NCBI GenBank assembly: GCA_036877525.1
Contig: JAZGTH010000007.1
Span: 6,695,501 to 6,759,500 of the forward strand
From: Chromobotia macracanthus
Taxonomy: Eukaryota > Chordata > Actinopteri > Cypriniformes > Botiidae
DNA length: 64,000 bases
Reading direction: 5' to 3'
A model generated the notes under the pieces. That model saw only the letters and a list, made by a program, of their open reading frames with translations, was not told where the DNA came from and made no database searches. A program made the position numbers and the translations under genes. Every line of letters starts with the position of its first letter. The first letter of the stretch is position 1. Of the stretch, positions 37,601 through 49,600 are shown in pieces.

Positions 37601-40600
37601 ATTCAGGCAATATCTTTAGGGCCTAAAACTGCCAGATGAATGGAGTGTTTTGGAATGTTACTTGGTTTGTGAGTTGATTGCACATAAATATTACGGTATG
37701 CAGCTGGTTGATTTCACCTTTTGTGAGAATGTAACCGTGCAAGCGTTCTCACAAACGGCCAGTAGCACAAACAAACTTTTTTTGCCTTGGGAAAAGAGGG
37801 GTGATTATAAGTGCTTTGACACAGTCTTTGACACAGTACTTGTTTAGACACATTAGTTCAAAGTTTTAAAGCCTAAACAGAGACCCTATCTAAAGCATTT
37901 CAGCACTGATTCTATCTGACAGTGTTTTGAGTAGGAAAATGAGCTGCTGGAATTTGAAATTGGAATGTTCCAACCACAATTCTCTTATAATATGATGGAG
38001 AATTAAAAGGGGCAAATATGTTACGGCTGTTAAAAACTAAAACACTTCTTTTTCAACATTAGTCATTGTTACTCTAATCAGTTTGTAAACTACGTATATA
38101 CTACAATACACAACAATTATAACTTTGAATTTTTGCGATGTTTTAAGGTAATATTCTATGTTTTTAAAAATTATCTGTAGATAAATAAATGACATCTGAT
38201 CTTATAAACCCAAAATATGACCTTGAGATTTACAGAATAAATTGGCCCCCATCCATCTTTTCTCACCCCAACAAAGAGTCTTTTGGCTTTTGCAGGGCTC
38301 ATAAATTAGTGTATGATTAAGTAACCCATGTTTGAGGCAGAATGTTCCTTAAGTTTCTTTTTCAGTGGCTTTGTAAATGTGGACTTTGTTCCAATGGCAT
38401 ACAGAGAGTTTCTTTATTTGAGCAATAAATTGTTATTGGGAGCGGCGAACGCCTTTGCTTAATTCAGCTAGTTGCACATGCTGTGCAGTTTCACCTGTAC
38501 AGCATGTGCTGCTTGGGCTGTCATGGGTTGAACTCTGCTTCTGTCGTAAATTTTGCATCAAGGCTGTCTCAGTTAAAATGTGTATTCCCTCACAAACATT
38601 ATTGTTAGTACTCTGGGAATGTCACCTAGGGTAAAGTTAGGTACTACCAACTGCACCGGGGTCATAGAGCACTGCAGTTACCACACAGGTTCAGGGACTG
38701 GGGCCCATGCTTGTTTTCCTGTCATATCATGTACTCCTTCAGGCTAGTTGGGCTCATGTAGATAAATATTTTCATGCAGATAAATATTCTGTGCTAAAGT
38801 GACTTAACATTTCTGCATGGCCTTTTAATACTGTAATGTCAAAGCATAAAATTGTGGTATGATAATGTAAGAGAAAGCTATAGTAATTTGTTGTGATAAT
38901 CATTATAACTAAAATCACATTTTATGTTCATTTGTACAGTAGGTTGTTTGTTGTCTGTTGTTTGTTGTCTTTACTACCAAAAAGAGGATGTAAAAAAACC
39001 TGCAGTTCGAAAATGCCATTGATGTTTCATAGGGAAGAATGTGTTTTTTTATAGTGGTCCTGTTTGGTCCTAACCTTAGATGACAATACTCCTGAAAAAC
39101 AGTGGAGGAAGGTCATATTAACATGTAACATACCAACTTTCTGTGCCTTAAGACATTTTTAACAGTTATGTTGGTTGCATGTTTGAAATAGATGTATTGT
39201 CAGCTCAGAGTTCCAGACAACAATGATAGCATGGAACCAGCATCTTCAGTTGGGGTTGTTTGGTTGTTGTGGATCAGACCTTTATATCTGTTGTTCAAAG
39301 TCAGCTGATGCAGCAGACTGATCCAGCAGGTCAGGCTCTCTCACGGGACAGGGTTCTGTTTCTCTGGGTGTGTGGGGTGGAGATTGGCTGAATGATTGTC
39401 AGTGTATTTGAGCGAACATGTGTTTGCAGTGTGCATCCTTTTGTACAGTCTCTGGAAGCCGGGGCTGATGGGATTGTGCTCTCACTTTCTAGCTCATTCA
39501 CCGGGGAACACAGAGAATCAAAACATGCTCGCTAGTCTTTTATTGTCTTTTTCCCAGGCGCTGTGTTATTAATCACACACCTCTTCTTCCCTACAGGCGC
39601 CAGGAGAGCAGCAGGAGACTCAAGAATGTAAGTGCTAATGCTCAATTATTTGTGTGGACATTTATCACCTCATTTGCTAATTTAACAATATGCTGCAAGC
39701 TTTAGGAATATTGCTTCATTAATGTGGTGTTAAATAAAAAAAACAGTTTTTACACGTCCCACATTGTGGTTTGTGGTGGTCTGTTTATCTTCTAGAGTAA
39801 CTCACTCAATGATGATATCGTACCATGATAGCATTTCTTATAAGAAGCACTGTAAGACTCTCAGTATTGACCTTGAAAACAGAGTTTTGTGACCTCTCTA
39901 GAGAACAAATATATATATGCTAGATCAGAATCTTAGAATATAATTAATCTAGGTCGCCTCATGCACGCGAGCAGGGACACAGCAGTGTTATATTGCATCG
40001 CCAATTTTGTATCATTGTCATAATATGTTTTAATAAAATGACATCACAGGTTCTGATCACCTTATTTTGGCTGGGAAGAAAATCACATGCTGATCCTTTT
40101 TATAATGGACCTTACCTAAAACTAAAAGCTTTTGAGGAATTACTTGGGAAAACACTATATAAGGTAAAATATGTGTCTTGTATTTCTGTACTCTTTCGTG
40201 CTATATTGAAGTGCTTTACTGTTGATTCCTGTAGACAGGCTGTTGGTTTAAATCTAATTTTATATCCATTCTGGTATTAAAAATATCTTACTAGGAATGT
40301 GGCTTCCTGGTCTGATCTTTTAACACAAGCAAATATTGAAGGACAGAATCAGCCAATAGTAATTACTCTACCTGCTTGCTTTGATCCTTTATACATATTA
40401 AAAAAAGACATACTTTCTTTAAATGTTGTTTCACAATGCTTATTCGGTTCTTATTTACACTTTACAATTCCACGATTAGCATTCCTTTTCGTTGCTAATT
40501 CCAGCCATTTAACTGCTTTCCATTTTTTCAGCGCATGTCTTTGTGTTAAGAACACACCCATAACAAAACATATTTCTGAACACTTATATGATTGACTACA

Positions 40601-43600
40601 ATGGTGTGACTTACAATGGAAAAGACTTCTTATGAAAGACACTCTGAGTACTCCTGAAGTCTGCATACTGATGTTGTGTTTGTTATTTGTGTCTTTCGCT
40701 TGTGTGTGCTGTGTGTGTGTTTTGTGTGTGTGTCTCCATCACACACCCTTGTTCTCCACAGGCACTAGAGGAGTACACATCACTGCAGGGCAGTGCGCGA
40801 AACGCCTCTTGTAGTGATAGCTGGTACTCAGAGAAGGAAGAGCTCTTAGCGTTACGGGCCGCACACAAGAGAGAAGACTCGCTGGACAGTCTTGACTCGC
40901 TGGACTCCATAACTCATAGCACATCCTCAGACACTACACTCAAAGGAGGCAGTGAGGGTAAGACACTTAGTCTGAGTGATACTCTTCAGTTAAGTCTCTC
41001 TTGTGTGTTCTAGCTTGACTTCACAGAATTAAGTAGAGTGCTCTGCTGGCTTTATATAGTCTTGAAAGATATGCCAGTGATGTAACAGATCACAGACGGC
41101 ACCAGACCTGACCACAGAAGACAAATTGCTTTAGCTTAAATATATCATTTATTAATTAAATTTACAGTCAATATTTTGTTTTATGTTGCAGTGTCTGATA
41201 CGGTTGTATGGTCACTTTTTTGGGTTTACACCTGGGCTGACACCTAGTGGTGTGGATGTAGCATCATGCAAAAATAAATTTTCGCAGTCAACCATTATTA
41301 GTTAAATACTAGTTAACCATTATGTACTTAAATACTAACATGTCAGCCTCCATAAGGCGACCCGCAGTATATTAAAAATTGCTTTTATTTGGCTATTGAT
41401 GTGCTTCTTATATCATTTTAAATATATTTTTCAAAAACTACTTCATTTCAGTATATGGAAAACTTTAAATAGAAAAAACATAGAGTGCACCTTCAAATAT
41501 TGCTGCTCAAAGCAAATGCGTGGTGCCCTCTGGTGGTGTATAAATTATACTCTTAACATCTCTGTAAACAAAATAAAGAAGAACCTCAATCTGTCATGAC
41601 CTATTTTTGGATGGTCTGTAGATACTGTTGTGATGGAAAGTGTCCATCCTGTCATATTCTTCCACATGACTTTATTTTATTGACATTAGCATCTTCTTGC
41701 TTCAGTCATGGTCCCAGGGGCTCAATTTCAGCTCATGAGAAAGGTGCTGATGTAATTAGTTGCTGAAGTAATTAGTCTTCTGGACTTTCTGTTCACTCCA
41801 GTGAGACATTTTTCTGTTTCCCCACTGACCTGCCAATGAGTCAGTCTCTGTTCACACTGCTATGTTTACCACAGAGAAGTATGTGAGTGTGTGGTGGGCC
41901 GACTGCCCCCACCAGGACAGTAAAACCTCAATTAACCTACATTGTTGGGCCCAGCTAAGGGAAAACAGTTTAATAAACATACCAAATAATGTTTTGATGA
42001 AATTCAAATACTATGTATAAAGGATCAAGTACTTTCTGTTTCTTTCTGGTAAAACTTGTGGACCAAGAAAGTCTTGCCAGTTAAGCTAGTTAACAAGCAC
42101 ACCAGAATCCCATGCTGGTAACCAGCATTCAAATCGCAACATACATGTTGCTGTTAACTAGTAATTCTGGTATTTTACACTTGTTTGTGTGTGTGTGTAT
42201 GTATGTGCGTGTTGTTATGGGAAACAAATGTAATACCAGTAAACTGGACATTTTTAGGTCCAGATAAGGAAACAAGCTTATAATTCATACGGTATGACCT
42301 TTTTTATCTAAAATAGCAGTTCTAAAGTTTTCTTTGATGGTTAGGTTTAGGGTTAAGGTTCATGTAGGGGGTAGAATATATAGTTTGTACTGTATAAAAA
42401 CCATTATGCCTATGAAATGTCCCCACAAAACATGAAAATCCAACATGTGTGCGCGTGTGTGCACATATAATCTCTTACTCCCATGTCCTGTGTTTCTCCA
42501 GGTTGTGGAAGTGACCCTGAAGCAGATCTGAGCTTCACGATGTCAGACAGTAAAGAATATCGGCGCTCAATGGTCATTACTCCTAAGGCCACCGCTCAGT
42601 TCAACCAGTTCCTGCCAAGCAAGGACAAGCAGTCAGGCTATGTTCCAGGACCACTGCGTAAAAAACGTGCAGAGCGAAATGATGAAAACAGACAGAGCTG
42701 GGGTGCTCCTCTGTACACGGATGAGGACGGCAATTTTACTAGGTAATGCAAGTCGATTAAGGGCAAGTATTGAGCTGAGATATTACTGAGATTCTAGGGA
42801 TCTCATTGGATGGTACATTGAGCTTTTCTGGTGATAGGTGACCATCTGATCAAAGGCAAGTTTACATCTGGTATTAACATCCATCGCAGGTGATCTGATC
42901 ACAAGTGTTCAGGAAAGAGAAATCACTGCTTGTAACTCTAACAATTTTAGGTTGTATAAACATTTACCTAACGTAACAATTAAGTAACATAAAGCCAAAA
43001 TATCAAGTTATTTAGACATTGTATTAATGTTATTGCTTGGTTAAACCTTTTAAAGCTCTCAGCTAAAATTTAAGAATAAAGTTCTCATGCTAATATCCAG
43101 GGACAATCACATGTAACGTTACTGCAAGAACGTTTTTGATAACTTTTAGAGAATGTTAGTCAATATTCTGAGAACGTTGCTTGTACCCTGGGAACATGCA
43201 TCTCAAATGCATCTCCTGTGACCACTTGTGGTTGGATTTTGATCTCTAAATTTTGTCACTACATTTCTCTCTTTTATGTTATTGCATGCTGATTTCACAG
43301 CGTTGCCTCTGAATATACCTCCATATTTTAATCACAAAGCAAATGCAGGATTATGAACAGAATGCTCATTTTCCTTAGTCAAGCAGTCATTTGAACTGAA
43401 CTTCGCATGTGTTTTATGTTATTGCATTTTGATGTTAAGCAGTATTTTGCATGGAAATTTAAACATTTTTGATCGTGCAGAAATGTTTATGTTCATATGA
43501 CTGTTTTAGCACAATGACAGGTGTGTAGACGGCCATTTAATATTGTCCAGAACGCATCTGGATGGATTAGCGGTAACACCACAAAAACAGTGTGCTAAAC

Positions 43601-46600
43601 CTCAGTGCATTCTATTAAAAAATATTTTGTTCCCCATTTACACCCATATTAGCAACCTGGATTGTGATTGGATTGCTGAAACAGATGTTAATACCAGGTG
43701 TAAATGGGGTCAAAGATGGGCCTTGTTCTATAGGAGAATTAAATGGCTGTTTGTTTGGTCTATTTCTGAGGATAACACTTCTGTTTATTATTACATTCCT
43801 TATTTGTTGGATGATGTTTTGGTAGCTATGCAAAGTTCTCAATGGTTAAATGCCAGTGCTTACTTTTTCAACTATGTGTTGACTCTGTGCTCTTGTGACC
43901 ACCGTTGGTGGTCCATCGCAGTCACGAGAGAGCAGGTTCAGACCCCTCCTCTGTCACCCAGTCTCCCCACCTGTCTCGGGCTTACGAGTACGAGAGCACT
44001 GATTCAGATGCAGAACGACCAGATCCAGACCTGGTTCTAGATGACCTCGCTAGCCGTAGATTTCACAGCCCCTCCCCTGTCATGCCAACCAACTTTGCCT
44101 TACCCATGAACACGCTGGAGGCATCTGCTGTGCCACGTACCAAGCGGTCACACGTGACTGTCACTAATGTGCCCCGGAAAACCCTGACCCATCTCAGGTC
44201 AGAAACCGGCATCTTTGACGCTTCAGTTCGGCATACTGATAGTGTTAACATTAGATCATTCTGCGCACTCTGATTGGTTTGTTTTTGCTGTGATGTCATT
44301 GTTTTTGCTTGATTTTTAGTTGAAATGGTTTTAGTTTTTCCTGTGTGATTTCATTTGGTTTGCTGTTTTTGTTAGCCGTGGGTGGTTTGATGTGCTTTGA
44401 TCATTAGTCGTATGTAACAGAAATGGCTGTCTTTTAAGCAGCAGTCAGTCACAGCCTCTTCAGAGGACTTACAGAAGACCTGAATCTGCTGGACTCTGCA
44501 TTTACGATGACTCTGAGGAGGAGGATGAGGAGTTTGGCTATGCCGACCCTGTACACGATGACCTTTATTCTCGTAAAGTAGGCCTGAGTCCCAAACCCTC
44601 TGCCACTGTGCCTTTTGATAAATTTCTGCCCAAGTTCTGGACACCTGAGGAGGATGCACATGTGAAGAAGATCAAACTTGGCTCCCAGCTCCGACCTTGG
44701 TATAGAAAGATCCAAGGATTCAGGTCTGTTCGGTACTAAGGCCATAAAAAAGACATGCATGATAAATCAGTCAAGCAGTAAAGGTGGGAATCATAAAGGA
44801 ATATAACCATTCTTGTTCTGATGTTCAGAATAAAGGCTAACTTCTAACCTGCATGTATACATTAATTTGGAAAATACAGGTTACCTCTTCATTTATATTG
44901 TATCTGGCAACTTTGCTAGTTGCCATGACAATGACTCTGATGCTTATATTGCCTATTTTATTATGGTATTCCTTCTGCATTAGTGGGAAAATGCAGACAT
45001 TCCAAAACCATTAATGGATCCAAACATCATAAATACTATTTTGCCATAAATATGTAATATAGTTTTCAAATCCCAACCCAATCAACCAGTCTGGTGTTCA
45101 GTCAATATAAGTTTCCTTTTTGCTTCTGCACTTTATTGCTAATGCTCCTCTTTTATCTCTGTTTTTTCCTCTGGTGATGGTCGCTAACTTTCTCCCGTCT
45201 TTTCTGTGCTTTCTCACTTTACATTTTCCAGCCGCACCAAGTCAGGTTCCTCCTCAGAAGACTCAGATGTTGACATCAGTCCCTGGCTCTCTGTTCCTTC
45301 TTTCTCTCGCACTCAGTCTGAGCCCCCTCCCTCTCACCCTCATTCACGAGATGGCCATGCCCACTCCAGCCCCACCACCACTGCCAGGTCCTTATCACAG
45401 CCCCATATGCAGTAGGACTGGACATCTACTCAGTACCAACCCCAAACAGCTTCTCCCCATGTTCTAATAAATGTATCAACTGATGCTTACTAACATGTAG
45501 TATTTTGTTCAAAATCATCATTATAAATGTTGATAACCTATTCACATAAGTGCACTTGAATCCTAAAGGATAAAGTGACTAGTGATTCTGCTAATGAATA
45601 GTTCACCCAAAAATTAAAACTCTGTCTTTATTTACTCAAATTTAGCCTGTCTCCTGTAATTTTGTTCTGTAAAACACAAAAGTACATTTTTTATAATCTC
45701 CACACAGTTTTTCCTGTGTATTTTCATAGTTCATAATGACCTTTTTCTGATGCCATGGAATACAGTAGGTTTGTGTAAGGAACAGACCAAAATGTAGGTC
45801 TTTTTACTCAGTCTGTTTACTGGTAATCTTCCATCAAGTGAGCTTGAAAACTAACTTGAAAACTATTGGGACTGGACATTGAATTTGACGTGTGTATCAG
45901 TGAACAAATTATCTGTATAATAATCTGATTTTATAAACCAGTACTTTAAATGAACTAGTTGATTTGTTCACACAATTCAACTCGCTCAATAATCTGGTCA
46001 CAGTAGTTCTCAAGCTCATTTTTGTGGTGAACTCTTCTTTAAAACCGCTTTGTAGCAGAGTGTTCATACTGCTTCGCTCCAAAATCCAGATTAAATCAGG
46101 TCTATTTGATCCTGCTGTTACTTGTACTTCACAATGTGAATTGCAGTCCCCTGCTGTGCTCCTAAATTGCTCACAGATCTCGTTTACTTGCATTCTTCTT
46201 CTTTCTCCTTGCATGTTCTGAAATCTTTCTTTACACTTTTCTTCTTTCATTCATCTGCAGTTTTGAAACACAACAACTCTTTGTTGCTCAGCAGAGTTCT
46301 GGGCTGCCTAAGTTAGAGGCCCCTGATTTTTGGCCCAGGCCGGATCCCACCTCTGGCCCCAGACTCATAAAATGTGAAAAGCGCCCCCTCCGTGGGCGTG
46401 AACACCCCAATGACCCGTACAACGTTTCTGCAGACATTCTGCCTGACTTAGAAAATGATGATATGTTTACACGCCGTACTAAAACGTTTCACTCCAGCGA
46501 TGACCTGGCCAAATTGAAGTACGGTAATTTCCTGATCCCCCGTCGCAGATTGGAGACCGATGTGACTGTGGTAACTCGGCCTCGCAGTGAGGAAGAAACT

Positions 46601-49600
46601 GTTTACCCTGACATAGAAAAAGATGATGTGGTTTTTCGAAGGGTTCAGCAGCAAACAAAACAGCAACCTCTCTCTGGGGCCCCTGATGACTTCCACCCCG
46701 TGCCTATTCCAGAACCATGGACTTTGCCACCAAAACTGCAGGCCAAGCTAATGTGCACCCCATATGAACCCAAACAATGGCTACCCAAGTCAGAGACTAA
46801 ACAGGAAGTTGGGCAGCACTTGAAAACAGATGATATGCTTCTCAGGAAGCTAAAAACATTAAATACCCAAGGAACGAAAAACCCTACTGGTGCAAATCAA
46901 AGAGGTCCCAGTGTTCCTTTCTCCTGCAGTGAGGGAGATCTGCAGAAATGGCAAGCCATCAGGGAGGCCAGCCGTGTGAGATACAGGAAGAGGCTGATGG
47001 TGGAGAGGTTAGGTTTTTGAGCCTGCAGAAATGCTTGTGTCTGATTGTCATGATTTGAGCTGCTGTGTTTTTTCTCATTCTCATGTCAACTATGACCTTA
47101 CACTGGTAGTGGCCAATGTTTGTTGGATTCTGATTCTGATGTTTGTTGGGTTTGCCTTTGATTGCATGAGATGTGTTACTTGATACATAATTGTAATGGG
47201 TAGACATTTGTTTCATAAGTTTTTTTGGACTGGTTTCAAAATTTGCACTCAATTTTACTTTAATTACTACCCAAAATCTTAATATCAAATTGCTCACTGC
47301 ACTGCAATTTGTCGGTGCTAAAGAGTTATGCAGTGTTTTATCAATTGTTTCTTTTTTTGGTCATGTAGTTTAAATGCTGTAGCATTTTTATAGAATTTAT
47401 TATTGATTGAACTATTAACAGTTTAATAACGAAGCATAAGCCTCGCTTTTTACAGCAACACAAAAGAACTTGACCTTTCAATACATTTATAACAGTTTTG
47501 TTTCTTTTGCAGAGAGACTGACCAGTTTGTGTATTGCATTTTCCTTGTGTTTAATAAAAACATTGTGGTGATGAACGCATTTAAAACTGATACATCAAGT
47601 ACAGATTCTTGTCTACTGGTTTGTCCTTTCCTTAAGATAAAGGTTTCTAACAGACTGTGTGAGTCTATTCAGCTAAGCTGTGGTGGAATGTTAAAACCTG
47701 AGAAATGTCTATAAATAATCCAGTCAGACACATTCAGTCTTTACGAGGTAGCTCACAATCCACTTTAGCTCCAAATTCCCCACAACCTTGTGATCCTGTG
47801 AAAGCTGGAACTTACACTTACGTGTCCATGGAAACACCTAAACACACTTACTGTAGCACATGAATCCCAAGCAAAACATTCCATTTGATGAGCGTCCATG
47901 TAACTCTGTGGCATTATAAAGATTAGAGGGGAATTTTTCAAGTTTCCAATGATGTCATTCCACCTTACACACTGTTGACAGCCAATGTTATGTTCACAAA
48001 CTTTAAATGCCAGACAGCCAGGGGCAAAGCTATGGGTATAATCAAATCCCTTATCAAGAACAGAGAATGAATCTGGAGGCATGCATGTGTACTGAACAAC
48101 ATAACCATCTTGCCTTGAGTCATACCAGGAGCTGCACTAGCATGTCTAGGCTCTTGATAGCAGATGTGTGTTAGTTTGGTCAATCAACAAAACTTCATCA
48201 ATCATCACAACAATATATAACTGTTGCTGTGTGGTTTTGTTTGGTTCCTTAGACTGCTCCAGGACACCTGTAGTACTGATGGGTGAGTTGTGGACTTGTA
48301 CAGGAATGGCACATTTCCGCTCTGTTGTGTGGTCACGCCTGCTGCCCTTTGTTTTGTTTGGCTCTCCGCTACATTAACACTAAGACTCACAATGCTTTGG
48401 GCCCCATTGGCTGCTGGCCAAACCTTGCACTACAAAACTGTTGAAACAACAGATAACATACACTGCTGGCTAATTTAATCCAAATCTGTGCTAAAATGGG
48501 TTTTCTCTGGATCTAGATCACAAGGTCTTTCTGTAGTACAGAGTTACAGACCGTGGTCAGGGTAGATGCCTTATTTAATTTTGCATGAAGGAAACCATTG
48601 CTTCAAGAGACAGTCTGTATTTTCAGTGTTGTGTCAGCTAAACAATCAGCAAAAAGCTACACAACAGTACATCCAATTAAACAGACTTTAATATATATCC
48701 CTCATTGACTTATATTCATCTTAAAAATTAACTATGGGTTCTAGCTTGACTACGGTCCACTCACAGGTATGTCACATGAGTGGTGAATTTTAACCCATGG
48801 AGTTGTCACGTGCCAAAATGTGACAACACATTAATTGTCACATACTATAAGACAACTAATTGTGGCTTAAAGAATATCCAGACATAAATGCTGTTTTACT
48901 AACCCTCTAACATTTTGTCTTGTACATTTTCACTGGCTTGAGCTTTAACACAGGGTTGCAATCCATTAACCCTTGTTCATCTTAATGAGTGGCAAATTTT
49001 ACCTGAAGGTCTTGTGAGTTCATGTGTTTTTGAAACATCTGTTCTCAGGAGCAAATCAGTGAGTGACATCACTGAGCAGATGAACTTGAGCAACATAAGC
49101 AAGGAGCTGCGCTATGAAGAGCTGAGGAAGATGCGTGAACGTGTAAAGGAGAATGAGGATAAGTGGCAGGATGTGAGTGTCAGATCACATGGTTTCTTTA
49201 TTGATTATGTTTGTGGTGCTGTTTTCATAAAGGATTTTAAGACAGAGTGCTACACACTACAGGGTTGTTCTTAAACAAATCATTAAAAAGGTTAATTTAT
49301 TAAGGTTTTTAATTTATCGTTTTAGAAAGTTTCAATTTTTTAGTTCACTTTAAAGTTAAACCTGAATCTACAGTTGCAGGATAAAGTAAACTAACACTAG
49401 TTTTATGCATAAAATTGGTCAAATTATTTGCTGCTCGAACAAGTAACACATAACAATGCTAAACTTTTATGTCTTTATTAAACACATATTGTAAACATTC
49501 ACAGTGAAGGGTGGAAAAAGTATCTGTACCTCTATACAAAAGAGATTCATTCAGCAGTATTTTTTAAATGAAAGGTTCAAACTGGTTTCAAGTTTTTGAA

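Larger units (their letters stand above)
32873..39596. other. lmo7a intron 4 (6.7 kb)
   Basis: The largest intron in the window, splitting the CH domain. It holds a fragment of the MITE-like family, a TG microsatellite and one copy of a GGTTAGGTTTAGG-type repeat. No host gene seen on either strand. Confidence 0.5.

Noticed and set aside
39993..40280. Open frame that includes the CH-domain exon
   Set aside because: Only 40050-40163 is coding. The rest is intron on both sides, shown by good splice signals and by CH-domain conservation.
43543..44040. 165-codon open frame on the plus strand
   Set aside because: It overlaps the lmo7a exon at 43922 in another frame and runs across the right end of the transposon-like element. 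The protein text has no family resemblance.
45120..45467. 115-codon plus-strand frame overlapping lmo7a exon 11
   Set aside because: It is the wrong frame of the exon. The frame reading SGSSSEDSDVDISPW is in phase with the neighbouring exons.
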